Numbered from the stretch's first letter, positions 43,137-51,784 are shown. The stretch: 64,000 nucleotides of DNA from Paenibacillus glycanilyticus (GCF_023715145.1 NZ_JAMBNP010000010.1:1-64000); one strand, 5' to 3'. Numbers and translations: made by a program. The notes: generated by a model not told the origin, from the letters alone.

Positions 43137-45845
43137 ATGGAAAAGATTCATCGATTGCGATGCGAGTATAATCAAAACCCTATTGGCGTACAAACAACCC
43201 AGCCTCGCTTCAGCTGGGAACTAGAATCCTCCAAACGCGGGCTACGGCAGACTGCCTATCAAATTATCGTATCCGATAACGAGAGGGATGCGCTTGCCGG
43301 GATCGGCACACTATGGGACTCCAAAAAAGTTGATTCTGCGGAAACCTTTCATATTGCGTATGCGGGCAAGCCGCTGGTTAGCTGGCAACGCTGTTACTGG
43401 ACAGTCAGATGCTGGGATCAGGATGGGGAGCTATACGAGGCGGAAGAAGCCGCTTTTTTTGAGATGGGAATCCTCAGCCCGGAGGAATGGATCGCACAGT
43501 GGATAGGAGCAGACGAGACGATTGCATCACCGTTATTTCGAACATCCTTCCACATACATAAAGCAGTTAAACAGGCTTCCTTATCGGTGTCGGGCCTAGG
43601 CTACTTCGAGCTGTATATGAACGGCGAACGAGTCGGCGATCACGTTCTTGTTCCGAACTGGACGGATTATGACGAGCGGCAAATTGAAGGGCTGCTCTAT
43701 CCTTTCGACGATCAAACTTCCAAGCGGGTTAATTATCTTCAATACGCTGTGACGAACAATATCTTGCAAGGCGAGAATGCGATTGGCGTAATGCTCGGGA
43801 ACGGCTTCTATAATCAGACGGAGAGAACGATTGAAGGGAAAATGCGCTACGGCGCTCCAAAGCTAATTGTGCAGATAGTCCTAACCTACGAGGATGGTAC
43901 GGTGGACTACATCCGCAGCGATGAGAGCTGGAAATGCAGCTCCGGGCCCATCGTGTTCAATAACGTCTTCTACGGAGAGATCTATGATGCGAGGCTGGAG
44001 CAGCCGGGTTGGAATGACCGGGGCTTCGATGATTCGTCCTGGGAACAAGCCCGCTTGGTTCGTTCTCCGAAGGGTCAGCTGACCGCTCAAACGTCTCCAC
44101 CGGATAAAAAAATAAGCACGCTCGCTCCAATCCCCAGTGCCGATCCTAAGTCCAATACCTACATCTTCGATTTTGGCCAAAACTTCTCGGGCTGGGTGCG
44201 CATTCGCATGCAAGGAAATGCCGGGCAGCAGGTTACGCTGAAGTTTGCGGAAAATCTCAGCGCAGATGGCGCGCTTGATACGTTAAACTGCGGAGGAGAC
44301 AGCCAAGTTCAGAAGGATACTTACATCATGAAGGGTCAGGGGATAGAGCAATACGAGCCCAGATTTGTCTGGCATGGTTTTCGTTACGTGGAGGTCACCG
44401 GGTATCCCGGAGTACCGGAGCTAACGGATCTTGAAGGGATTGTGGTTCATACTTCTGTGGAATCCGCAGGCCATTTTTCTTGTTCTGAACCGTTGTTGAA
44501 CCAGATGCAAAACGCTTATCGCTGGTCGCAGCTTACGAATATGCATGGCGGCGTGCCAAGCGACTGCCCGCATCGCGAGCGGCTCGGATACACGGGGGAC
44601 GGACATTTAACGGCCGAAGCGGCCGGTTATAACTTTGATATGGCAGCTTTCTACACGAAGTGGATCGAAGACATCAGCGATTCGCAAAACAAACAGACGG
44701 GCTTTGTTCCCCATACGGCTCCGTTCAACGGGGGTGGAGGCGGAGTAGCTTGGGGATCCGCTTATATTATCATGCCTTGGATGATGTATCGTACTTATGG
44801 AGATCAGCGTCTGCTCGCTGAACATTATGAAGGCATGAAAAGCTGGATCGGTTATTTGAGTACGCGCAATCGGGGCGGTTATCTGGTTGAATACGAGGAG
44901 GAGGGCAGCTGGTTTCTGGGGGACTGGTGTATCCCCGGGCAAAATGATCTTCCTCCTCAACTCGTGAGCACGTTCTATTATGCTTTTACGGTGAACATCA
45001 TGTCCAGAATCGCCGGGGTACTTGGTTACGAAAAGGATCGTGAGCAGTATGCGGAGCTATATGATCGCATATGCCAAACGTTTAACGAGGCCTTCTTCAA
45101 TGCTGAAACTGCCACTTACTCCATAGGGCGGCAAGGCGCGGATCTGTTCCCGCTGGTTCTGGGCTGCGTTCCCGAAGGTTACGAGGATCAAGTGTGGGAA
45201 CGGGTTTTGAAGCACTACCGGGAAGATCTGAACGGACATTTGGATACCGGCATATTCGGGACATCCTTCCTGTTCGACCTGCTGAGTGACCGCGGGGAGA
45301 CGGACTTAGCATTGGGAATGGTGACGACAAGAGATTATCCAGGCTACGGATACATGATCGCAAACGGTGCCACCACCTTATGGGAATCATGGGACGGACA
45401 CGACTCCCATAATCATCCGATGTTCGGAAGTGTCAGCGCCTGGTTCTACAAGCATCTGGCCGGATTAGCTCCTCACCCGGATACGGTTGCCTTCGGGCAA
45501 GCTGTCTTCAGACCATTTCGCGCGGAAGGGCTAAGCCATGCCTCTGCTTCCGTTCATACCATTCGAGGGCAGTATGCCGCTCGTTGGTCCACGGAGAGCA
45601 GCGGCAGCTGGGAATGCGAGATTCGGATACCGCCAAACTGCACGGCGGAAGTCCATTTTCCATTACAAAGCCGTAATTCTCTTATTTTATCCATCTTCGA
45701 GCAAGGCTGTAATCAGACTATATGGCCAAGTTCCGACCTGGAGCAAGCAGCCAAATCGCTTCGTGTAAAAAAGGAAACGAACGATCTTGTTGTCGTTCTT
45801 GGATCAGGCCATTACGAGTTTCAAGTAACCGTTAAGCCAGAGTAA
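43137..45845 (+). CDS. Alpha-L-rhamnosidase, glycoside hydrolase family 78
   Basis: A 902-residue enzyme without signal peptide, so probably cytoplasmic. It has the family's order: N-terminal beta domain (about 1-110; PRFSWELES start), a rhamnose-binding-like beta domain, then the (alpha/alpha)6 catalytic domain from about 450. HGGVPSDCPHRERLGYTGDG carries the conserved acidic residues of the active site (D-C-P-x-R-E-R), and a beta C-terminal domain ends it (HTIRGQYAARW). It releases rhamnose from plant glycosides or pectin fragments imported into the cell. GAAGGGG lies eight bases before the ATG. Confidence 0.92.
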   Translation: MEKIHRLRCEYNQNPIGVQTTQPRFSWELESSKRGLRQTAYQIIVSDNERDALAGIGTLWDSKKVDSAETFHIAYAGKPLVSWQRCYWTVRCWDQDGELYEAEEAAFFEMGILSPEEWIAQWIGADETIASPLFRTSFHIHKAVKQASLSVSGLGYFELYMNGERVGDHVLVPNWTDYDERQIEGLLYPFDDQTSKRVNYLQYAVTNNILQGENAIGVMLGNGFYNQTERTIEGKMRYGAPKLIVQIVLTYEDGTVDYIRSDESWKCSSGPIVFNNVFYGEIYDARLEQPGWNDRGFDDSSWEQARLVRSPKGQLTAQTSPPDKKISTLAPIPSADPKSNTYIFDFGQNFSGWVRIRMQGNAGQQVTLKFAENLSADGALDTLNCGGDSQVQKDTYIMKGQGIEQYEPRFVWHGFRYVEVTGYPGVPELTDLEGIVVHTSVESAGHFSCSEPLLNQMQNAYRWSQLTNMHGGVPSDCPHRERLGYTGDGHLTAEAAGYNFDMAAFYTKWIEDISDSQNKQTGFVPHTAPFNGGGGGVAWGSAYIIMPWMMYRTYGDQRLLAEHYEGMKSWIGYLSTRNRGGYLVEYEEEGSWFLGDWCIPGQNDLPPQLVSTFYYAFTVNIMSRIAGVLGYEKDREQYAELYDRICQTFNEAFFNAETATYSIGRQGADLFPLVLGCVPEGYEDQVWERVLKHYREDLNGHLDTGIFGTSFLFDLLSDRGETDLALGMVTTRDYPGYGYMIANGATTLWESWDGHDSHNHPMFGSVSAWFYKHLAGLAPHPDTVAFGQAVFRPFRAEGLSHASASVHTIRGQYAARWSTESSGSWECEIRIPPNCTAEVHFPLQSRNSLILSIFEQGCNQTIWPSSDLEQAAKSLRVKKETNDLVVVLGSGHYEFQVTVKPE

Positions 45846-45850
45846 GTCGG

Positions 45851-45876
45851 GCCTGAACCAATCCTGTGGTTCAGGC
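45851..45876 (+). terminator. Terminator of the rhamnosidase gene
   Basis: GCCTGAACCA (45851-45860) pairs perfectly with TGGTTCAGGC (45867-45876), followed by TTTTTTT. Confidence 0.92.
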
Positions 45877-45987
45877 TTTTTTTCCATGGGAACGTTTCTG
45901 TTAATCCAATTAATCCCGCCTATAAATAGAGCGGAAAAGTTATAATGCACTTAATGGAAGTCGAACAAAGAAAGCGAAGTGAAAGCC

Positions 45988-46074
45988 ATGCTGAATCAAG
46001 CCATGGAGCAAAGCTTAAGCAAGTTAATGACCAAGATCCTTCGGCATACGCCTAGTGCCGGCCGAAGAGAATGA
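45988..46074 (+). pseudogene. Remnant of RNA 2'-phosphotransferase (KptA/Tpt1) N-terminus
   Basis: A 28-codon reading frame ending in TGA. Its sequence SLSKLMTKILRHTP matches the start of KptA proteins, which typically read LSKFLSYVLRHKPE. After 'HTPSAG' the match stops abruptly, 12 bases before the TatD start. The rest of the ~180-residue enzyme is missing, so this looks like the stump of a deletion. It could alternatively be a short translated leader. Confidence 0.55.
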
Positions 46075-46086
46075 GGAGCAGAGATC

Positions 46087-46872
46087 ATGAATAATTCAAT
46101 CATAAATATCGGCGTCAACCTGATGCATCGCTCTTTCCACGAGGACCGGGATCTGGTTGTGGCAAGGGCGTTGGAGAATAACGTTACGCCGCTTATCATC
46201 ACGGGAACAAGCCAGCGCAACAGTGAAGATGCGGTTCGATATGCCGGACGGTATCCCGGGAAGCTGTATTCTACGGCCGGCGTGCATCCGCATGACGCAA
46301 AGAATTGTAACGAAGAGACGATAACGAAGCTTCGTGAGCTTGCGGCGCTGCCGCAGGTGGTAGCGGTGGGGGAATGCGGGCTGGACTACAATCGGGATTT
46401 CTCGCCGAGGGATGTGCAGCGGAGATGGTTCGAGGAGCAGATTCGCTTAGCGCTTGAGCTGGATATGCCGCTGTTTCTTCATGAACGGGAGGCATCAACG
46501 GATTTTATCGGGATGCTGAAGGAGCATAAGGTGAAGAATGCCGTTGTTCATTGCTTTACCGGTTCGTTGCCGGAGCTTAAAGCCTATCTGGACATGGGAT
46601 GCCATATCGGAATTACGGGCTGGATTTGCGATGAGCGAAGGGGCAAGCAACTACGGGATTTGGTGCGAATCATTCCGCTCGAGCAGCTCATGATTGAGAC
46701 GGATGCACCGTTCCTAACGCCGCGGGATCTCAAAGAAAAGCCGGCCGATGGACGGAATGAACCTGCACTGCTTCCTCATATTTTGAGGACGGTAGCCGAG
46801 TGTATCGGTAAACCGGCGGATGAGGTGGCTAAAGCCACGACTCAGACGGCGAAAGCCTTCTTCCGCATCTAA
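46087..46872 (+). CDS. TatD-family metal-dependent hydrolase
   Basis: A 261-residue protein with the TatD layout: TAGVHPHDAK, AVGECGLDYNRDFSP (metal Glu), PLFLHERE, VVHCFTGSLPELKAYLDMGC, and LMIETDAPFLTPR (Asp ligand). The usual N-terminal HxH is replaced: NIGVNLMH has no HxH pair, so the first metal site is altered. Such enzymes are 3'-5' DNases or RNases. GAGGAG precedes ATG 46087. It lies directly after the KptA remnant. Confidence 0.85.
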   Translation: MNNSIINIGVNLMHRSFHEDRDLVVARALENNVTPLIITGTSQRNSEDAVRYAGRYPGKLYSTAGVHPHDAKNCNEETITKLRELAALPQVVAVGECGLDYNRDFSPRDVQRRWFEEQIRLALELDMPLFLHEREASTDFIGMLKEHKVKNAVVHCFTGSLPELKAYLDMGCHIGITGWICDERRGKQLRDLVRIIPLEQLMIETDAPFLTPRDLKEKPADGRNEPALLPHILRTVAECIGKPADEVAKATTQTAKAFFRI

Positions 46873-46883
46873 TCACAAAGAAA

Positions 46884-46916
46884 CGAAGCGCCGGGCTTCC
46901 CTTGACCGACGCTTCG
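46884..46916. terminator. Terminator between converging genes
   Basis: CGAAGCG (46884-46890) pairs with CGCTTCG (46910-46916), flanked by A-rich and T-rich sequence. It lies between the TatD stop and the stop of a minus-strand gene and could serve both. Confidence 0.65.
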
Positions 46917-46918
46917 CT

Positions 46919-47173
46919 TTATTTCCTTCTAAATTGCTTTGCCCACGCGTTAATAACTTCATCTCTAGTCATGTGCTGTGTCCTTGGCCGCTTGGATGTC
47001 TCCCATTGATGAATGGCTTGCTGTTTGGTCTCGTAAGAACGATAATCGCAAATATCCCAGGAACAATACAGCTTCCGATACCATTTGCCGTTTGAAATAT
47101 CATCCCTGAAGCGGCGTACCGCTTTTGCTGCCTGGCGTTTAGCCCAGCTAGTACCGGGAGTGTGATGATCCAT
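46919..47173 (-). CDS. Small basic hypothetical protein
   Basis: An 84-residue strongly basic protein with many Arg/Lys and Trp residues. The central YRKLYCSWDICDYRSYET may be a conserved core; I have a vague memory of similar small Paenibacillus proteins with 'KLYNSWDICDY', but no function. No signal peptide, no membrane segment. It converges with TatD and shares the terminator. Confidence 0.5.
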   Translation of the reverse strand: MDHHTPGTSWAKRQAAKAVRRFRDDISNGKWYRKLYCSWDICDYRSYETKQQAIHQWETSKRPRTQHMTRDEVINAWAKQFRRK

Positions 47174-47190
47174 GTTTCTTCTATAGAAAG

Positions 47191-47682
47191 GTGGTTAACC
47201 CTATAAAATATTTCAAGTCCAGCCTCTGGTCCGCCATAAATTCAGATAATCCGGAAGAGCGAAAGCAAGCGAAAGAAGAGTGGAGGAAGAACGACGCACG
47301 TTATTGGGCTGAGTATGAGAAATTGGAAGGCAGGCTGAATAAGGAGCTCTTCGCCTTTTTCCATACGTTCAGCTTTCATGATTATGACTTGAAGGAATAT
47401 AAGCTTGTGCAATCCGAGGTCCATTACGAGAAAATCGTGGATTTGCATATCACGGTATCGAATGCCCAAGACGAATGGACGCTGGTCTATAACAATGTCA
47501 GCAGGGTTGGCATCGCTATTGAGCCTCCTGATCAGCTTGATCGCAGTGGCTTCGACGATTGGGGTTACGATGAGCTGCTAATCGTAGACGAGAAGACCCT
47601 TTCTCACGAGATCCTCTTCGCCTCGGGAGCCGCATTCCTCATCCATTTTCCAGACAGAGGATTAACGGTGAAGCAGAATTAA
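47191..47682 (+). CDS. Hypothetical protein, 163 aa
   Basis: A soluble protein starting at GTG 47191. The N-terminal part is charged and helical (NPEERKQAKEEWRKNDARYW), and the C-terminal part is rich in beta structure and acidic residues (ending ILFASGAAFLIHFPDRGLTV). The pattern resembles DUF4085-type proteins only loosely. The gene is divergent from the small basic protein with an 17-bp gap, so their promoters overlap each other's coding sequence. I do not recognise it. Confidence 0.6.
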   Translation: MVNPIKYFKSSLWSAINSDNPEERKQAKEEWRKNDARYWAEYEKLEGRLNKELFAFFHTFSFHDYDLKEYKLVQSEVHYEKIVDLHITVSNAQDEWTLVYNNVSRVGIAIEPPDQLDRSGFDDWGYDELLIVDEKTLSHEILFASGAAFLIHFPDRGLTVKQN

Positions 47683-47759
47683 ATCTCGTATATATCGCCC
47701 CTTGAGATTTCTCTTTTTTGCTATACTAAGGTTAACTTCCGATCACTAGGAGGAACCTC

Positions 47760-48515
47760 ATGAACTGCTCCTTTGATTTTCTGTATCATTTTGTCCGGGA
47801 GGCGGGCAGCTTCATCGATTTCCATACGCATGCCAGCTATGAGGTGGTCTATTACGTCAGCGGCAGCGGAACGACCCAAATCGGTAAATCCGTCTATGAG
47901 TATGCACCCGGAACATTCACGATCATTCCCCCGCACACGAAGCATAATGAATATCGCCATACCAACAGCGAAGTGCTATTCGCCTGCTTCTCTTATGATA
48001 ACGCCATGTTTACGCTGAATAACGGACTGTATGCCGATCATGACCGCAAGCTGGAGCAGCTGCTTCGGGCGATGCAGGATGAGCTTGGCAGCAAGCGCCA
48101 TTATTATCATCTCACGCTGCATGGCCTTCTTTGCCAGACGATTGCGGAGATTGGCCGGTTAACGGATAACGCGGACAACAGCGCCGGAACCAATGACAAA
48201 GTGAACTATGCTAAGAACTATCTGGAGCAGTATGCCTCGGAATCCGTTGATCTTCAGGCGATTGCCCGCAGTCTGGGGTATAGCTACGACCATTTCCGCC
48301 ATTTCTTCAAAAGGGAAACCGGCTATTCGCCCAACCAATTCGTGATAAGGAAGCGGGTGGAGAATGCCAAGGCGATGCTCCTTCATTCCGGGAAGTCGAT
48401 GATGGAGATTGCGCATGATTGCGGGTTCAGCAACGCGCCGCAGTTCAGCATGCTCTTCAGCAAGCATACCGGCTTATCTCCGCGTGCCTTCCGCATGGTT
48501 AACCAGATCGTATAA
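47760..48515 (+). CDS. AraC-family transcriptional regulator
   Basis: A 251-residue regulator. The cupin-like N-terminus (IDFHTHASYEVVYYVSGSG, then APGTFTIIPPHTKHNEYRH) is followed by the two-helix AraC domain (about 150-250: IARSLGYSYDHFRHFFKRET, MEIAHDCGFSNAPQFSMLFS), ending LSPRAFRMV. AGGAGG lies six bases before the ATG. It is 90 bases before a nucleoside hydrolase gene on the same strand and may control it. Confidence 0.9.
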   Translation: MNCSFDFLYHFVREAGSFIDFHTHASYEVVYYVSGSGTTQIGKSVYEYAPGTFTIIPPHTKHNEYRHTNSEVLFACFSYDNAMFTLNNGLYADHDRKLEQLLRAMQDELGSKRHYYHLTLHGLLCQTIAEIGRLTDNADNSAGTNDKVNYAKNYLEQYASESVDLQAIARSLGYSYDHFRHFFKRETGYSPNQFVIRKRVENAKAMLLHSGKSMMEIAHDCGFSNAPQFSMLFSKHTGLSPRAFRMVNQIV

Positions 48516-48605
48516 GAATACAGCCGAATTCAGCTAGTTTCGGCGGGCCTCTCTAATTATGATGGGAATAGATTTACGATACTGAAGCCGAGTGGAGTGA
48601 ATGCC

Positions 48606-49553
48606 GTGAATTACCCTGTCATTTCCGATGCTTTGCGATTAAGCCGACTTGCGCCTCCTGCGGGCCGGATACATGCCGTACTGGATACCGATACCTTTAA
48701 CGAGATTGATGATCAGTTCGCCCTTGTCTACGCACTGTTATCGCCGGAGCGGATCCAGCTGGATGCGATCTATGCGGCGCCGTTCTGGAACGAGCTGTCC
48801 GAAGGGCCGAAGGACGGCATGGAAAAGAGCTATGAAGAGATCGGGAGAATTCTGAATCGGCTCCGCTGCGAAGAGGACAATGCGGTATTCCGCGGCTCGG
48901 ACAGTTATCTGCCTGAAGCTGCGACGCCCGTTGACAGTCCCGCAGCCCGGGATCTTGTCCAGAGGGCGCTTGCAGCCTCTGACGAGGAGCCTCTTTACGT
49001 GATCGCGATTGGTGCCATAACGAACATTGCATCGGCCATTTTGCTGGAGCCTTCGATTATCGGCAAGATCGTTGTTGTCTGGCTCGGCGGCCATCAGCTG
49101 TCCTGGAGAGATACGAAGGAATTTAATCTGGCCCAGGACATTCATGCGTCGCGGATCATGTTCGACAGCGGGGTGCCGCTTGTTCTTGTTCCGTGCCACG
49201 GTGTTGCTTCGCATCTGATTACGACGCTGCCGGAGATTAAGCATTTCGTGCAGGGACAAGGAGAGATCGGGGCGTTTCTGGCAGAGCGGTACGAAGGCTG
49301 CAGCAGCGATCATTATGGCTATTCCCGCGTTATCTGGGACTTATCCGCAGTCGCTTATCTGGTGGATCCGGCTTTGGTTCCATCCGATCTCGTGCACAGC
49401 CCGGTGTTGACCGATCAGGTGACCTGGAGCCTCGACACGCGCCGGCATCTGATCCGATGCGCCAGCGCCGTACATCGCGACGGCATCTTTAAGGATCTCT
49501 TCCGCAAGCTGGAGCATGCCGCGGAATCGAAGCTGCAGGAAGCGGGCGCGTGA
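48606..49553 (+). CDS. Nucleoside hydrolase (IunH-like)
   Basis: A 315-residue enzyme. The start AVLDTDTFNEIDDQFALVY is the calcium-site motif (D-x-D-x5-DD; the usual DTDPG-DD is DTDTFNEIDD here). Further family blocks are YVIAIGAITNIASAILLEPS and IVVVWLGGH, then the NLAQDIHASRIMF region. It should release a base from a nucleoside or act on a related riboside. GTG 48606 with GGAG nine bases upstream is preferred; a GTG at 48597 is in frame. Confidence 0.85.
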   Translation: MNYPVISDALRLSRLAPPAGRIHAVLDTDTFNEIDDQFALVYALLSPERIQLDAIYAAPFWNELSEGPKDGMEKSYEEIGRILNRLRCEEDNAVFRGSDSYLPEAATPVDSPAARDLVQRALAASDEEPLYVIAIGAITNIASAILLEPSIIGKIVVVWLGGHQLSWRDTKEFNLAQDIHASRIMFDSGVPLVLVPCHGVASHLITTLPEIKHFVQGQGEIGAFLAERYEGCSSDHYGYSRVIWDLSAVAYLVDPALVPSDLVHSPVLTDQVTWSLDTRRHLIRCASAVHRDGIFKDLFRKLEHAAESKLQEAGA

Positions 49554-49644
49554 TCGATCGAGACGATCCGTTCGATGTTTGTCCTTCGGGACGGCGATGA
49601 ATGTACTTTGGCGAGAAGGGAATTATATAGGTTATAGCGCGACA

Positions 49645-49665
49645 AGAGCGGGGCAATCCCGCTCT
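49645..49665 (+). terminator. Hairpin after the nucleoside hydrolase gene
   Basis: AGAGCGGG (49645-49652) pairs with CCCGCTCT (49658-49665). It lies 90 bases after the stop; no real U-tract follows. Confidence 0.45.
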
Positions 49666-49796
49666 ATCCATAAGAAATTCAGGTGTCCGGTGAGGCATTT
49701 AAAAAAATGTCCAACTTTTTTTCCTAATGGATCCCATTGGAATTAGCTATTTCCATCTAGATGTGGTACAATGGGTTTATACAAAAACGTGACCTG

Positions 49797-49858
49797 AATT
49801 CACATAACGTAGAGGGTTATTTTTTTTAGGGGAAATAATCCTGCACGATATGTGAATT
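49797..49858 (+). promoter_or_regulatory. Nested hairpin leader of the cold-shock gene
   Basis: AATTCACAT (49797-49805) pairs with ATGTGAATT (49850-49858), enclosing AGGGTTATTT/AAATAATCCT (49813-49822, 49833-49842). The outer stem is followed by TTTTTT, so it resembles an attenuator or cold-responsive leader. TACAAT at 49767-49772 may be the -10 of the promoter, but no good -35 is visible. The CDS starts 61 bases later. Confidence 0.6.
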
Positions 49859-49918
49859 TTTTATTGTTAGCACAAGATAAGAATGTCATGTAAATCATAT
49901 ACAAGGTGGTAATTAGAA

Positions 49919-50119
49919 ATGGAACAAGGTACAGTAAAATGGTTTAACGCAGAAAAAGGTTTCGGCTTCATCGAAGTTGAAGGCGGCAACGACGTATTCG
50001 TACACTTCAGCGCTATCCAAGGCGACGGCTTCAAATCCCTGGACGAAGGTCAACGCGTTGAATTCAACATCGTTCAAGGCAACCGTGGCCCACAAGCCGA
50101 AAACGTTGTAAAACTGTAA
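49919..50119 (+). CDS. Cold-shock protein (CspB-like)
   Basis: A 66-residue single-stranded nucleic acid-binding protein. RNP1 (KGFGFIEV) and RNP2 (VFVHFSAIQ) are intact, and the length is the normal one. It starts MEQGTVKWFN. AAGGTGGT lies before ATG 49919. Such proteins act as RNA chaperones. The gene has a long structured leader and a terminator, followed by the YdjO-like gene. Confidence 0.97.
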   Translation: MEQGTVKWFNAEKGFGFIEVEGGNDVFVHFSAIQGDGFKSLDEGQRVEFNIVQGNRGPQAENVVKL

Positions 50120-50133
50120 GATCGTCGAAGAAC

Positions 50134-50165
50134 GCCCCGGATCGTAAAGGTTTGGGGCTTTTTTT
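50134..50165 (+). terminator. Terminator of the cold-shock gene
   Basis: GCCCC (50134-50138) pairs with GGGGC (50154-50158), followed by a run of T residues to 50165. The stem is short, but the U-tract is strong. Confidence 0.7.
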
Positions 50166-50198
50166 CATTGACCATTACAGATTCAAGGAAAGAGGGAT

Positions 50199-50408
50199 AT
50201 GATGTATTCTCGGAAAAAGACGGTTGAAGAACTGCCTACTGAATTAACAGTGGTATGGTCGTGCTCTAGCGAGCAATGCAAGGGATGGATGAGGGATAAC
50301 TTCTCATTGTCCGAAGCTCCCGTATGCTTCCTATGCCAATCCCCCATGATCAAGGAAGAAAGAATGCTGGCTACCGTAGAGAACACGAGCTACAGCCATC
50401 GTAAATAG
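50199..50408 (+). CDS. ydjO: YdjO-family cold-inducible protein
   Basis: A 69-residue protein. It matches the YdjO family: VVWSCSSEQCKGWMRDNFSL and FLCQSPMIKEERML show two cysteine pairs (C-x4-C and C-x2-C with spacing typical of a zinc-binding small protein). It lies 80 bases after the csp gene on the same strand; both genes together are common in Paenibacillus. Function unknown. ATG 50199 or the next codon ATG 50202 can start it. Confidence 0.82.
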   Translation: MMYSRKKTVEELPTELTVVWSCSSEQCKGWMRDNFSLSEAPVCFLCQSPMIKEERMLATVENTSYSHRK

Positions 50409-50415
50409 TACATTC

Positions 50416-50446
50416 AAGCATCTCCTCACAAGGGAGATGCTTTTTT
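50416..50446 (+). terminator. Terminator after the YdjO-like gene
   Basis: AAGCATCTCC pairs with GGGAGATGCTT, followed by TTTTT, just past the stop. It abuts the stop of the minus-strand gene at 50446-50742. Confidence 0.88.
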
Positions 50447-50742
50447 CATGTCCGAGCCGTTCCTAGTCCCAGCCCCACAACAATTCTGGCTAGCCCATAC
50501 ACCATCAGATATCCCGTGCTGATAATAAAAGTCGGGGACTCCAGCACCGAATGAATCTCCGTCATGTAGACGGTGTTGTCCATAATCGTCCGCGTTGCGG
50601 CGGTGGCAATGACGGTAGAGGCCAGGAAGATCGCGATGGCGGCGAGTCCGCCAAGCACGGATTGTCCCATTTTGCTCCGGTAACTGATCCAGCCTACGAG
50701 GACCGCCGCTACGGCAAGTCCTAATCCAATAATAAAGCTCAT
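50446..50742 (-). CDS. Small membrane protein, unknown
   Basis: A 98-residue protein with three predicted membrane segments (about 3-22, 33-52 and 72-93) and short loops. ATG 50742 lies six bases after AAGGGGTG, which is better than the GTG three codons upstream. No family recognised. It converges with the YdjO-like gene and is divergent from fhuF. Confidence 0.7.
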   Translation of the reverse strand: MSFIIGLGLAVAAVLVGWISYRSKMGQSVLGGLAAIAIFLASTVIATAATRTIMDNTVYMTEIHSVLESPTFIISTGYLMVYGLARIVVGLGLGTART

Positions 50743-50799
50743 GACATTCACCCCTTAGTTACAGCTTGAGGCAAAAAGGGTAATCTTATGCGATGCAAA

Positions 50800-50828
50800 T
50801 TGACAGTATATATGAGAATCGTTATCAT
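50800..50828 (+). promoter_or_regulatory. Fur-box promoter of the fhuF gene
   Basis: TTGACA (50800-50805), 17-base spacer, TATCAT (50823-50828). The spacer and -10 contain TGAGAATCGTTATCA (50813-50827), a 7-1-7 Fur-box inverted repeat with one mismatch from TGATAATNATTATCA. Fur bound with Fe(II) would block transcription, so the gene should be induced by iron shortage. Confidence 0.85.
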
Positions 50829-50883
50829 ATAAGAGGATTAGATACATAGGAATAGGGATGTAGTCTAAGTGGGCTAATAGTCC

Positions 50884-51714
50884 ATGGGAGAAATGAAATG
50901 GGGGTCGGGTACGTTGTTCGATTTTTCGATCGTGAAGATGTATTATCATATTTCGCCCGAAGGGGCAGATCATCCGATTTATGAGATTCCGGCAACGGGC
51001 TTTTTTGATCCGGCTATCCTGAAAGAGGCGCTACAGCGGAGCGGGGATAGCGTGCAGGCCATCTCGAATGCGCTGCCGGCGTCATTTATCGGAACCACGT
51101 TGTGCAAGGTGAGTATCGTTCAGCTGTTGTTCGTCTCGATGTATCATCAGCTGATGGATATGTACCCGGATAATTTGAACTACCAGCTCGAGATGCATGA
51201 CGATCATGCCCATATCGGTTATAAAATAAAAGAAGTCCGCTCCGTCCCGGTTCCCATGGAGCCTGAAGCGCGCAAAGCTTTCCTGCTTCAGCACTGGGAG
51301 GAGTACTTCACGAACTTCATTACGCCCGCGATTGAAGCGATAGCAGCTGCCGGGGATCTGAAGCCGGATGCCATCTGGCAGCAGTTCAGCGGTTATCTGA
51401 AGATGACGCAGGATTTCCTTGCGGATCATATGAAGATGCCTCCGCTCACGGAACAGTTCCTCTCAGACGGCAAGCTGCTGGCGGAATTCCTCGACCCTGC
51501 CTTGTTCAACCGCAGACGGAACCCGTATTACTTGGCGAAGCCCCGTTATGTCGAGAACCCGTATAAGCCGGAGGAGAAGTGGCTCATGCATTCCTCCTGC
51601 TGCATGTATGACCGCCGCGAGAACGGGACCAAATGCTACACGTGCCCACGCATGACCGAAGACGAGCGGGAAGCGAGAAAATGCGAGATCCTCGCAACTG
51701 CCGACGCGCACTAA
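50884..51714 (+). CDS. fhuF: Ferric siderophore reductase, FhuF family
   Basis: A 276-residue protein. The C-terminal segment SCCMYDRRENGTKCYTCPRM (about 247-266) has the FhuF [2Fe-2S] pattern CC-x10-C-x2-C. The long N-terminal region is typical of the family. It releases iron from imported ferric siderophores by reduction. No other siderophore gene is next to it, and the Fur box just upstream supports the role. The exact start is uncertain; ATG codons at 50884, 50893 and 50938 are all possible. Confidence 0.88.
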   Translation: MGEMKWGSGTLFDFSIVKMYYHISPEGADHPIYEIPATGFFDPAILKEALQRSGDSVQAISNALPASFIGTTLCKVSIVQLLFVSMYHQLMDMYPDNLNYQLEMHDDHAHIGYKIKEVRSVPVPMEPEARKAFLLQHWEEYFTNFITPAIEAIAAAGDLKPDAIWQQFSGYLKMTQDFLADHMKMPPLTEQFLSDGKLLAEFLDPALFNRRRNPYYLAKPRYVENPYKPEEKWLMHSSCCMYDRRENGTKCYTCPRMTEDEREARKCEILATADAH

Positions 51715-51784
51715 TCCATATTCGATAACTGAGAGTATCTCCTTATTGAACATCCCCTGCCTGCTGGCCAGGCGACGGGAAGTT

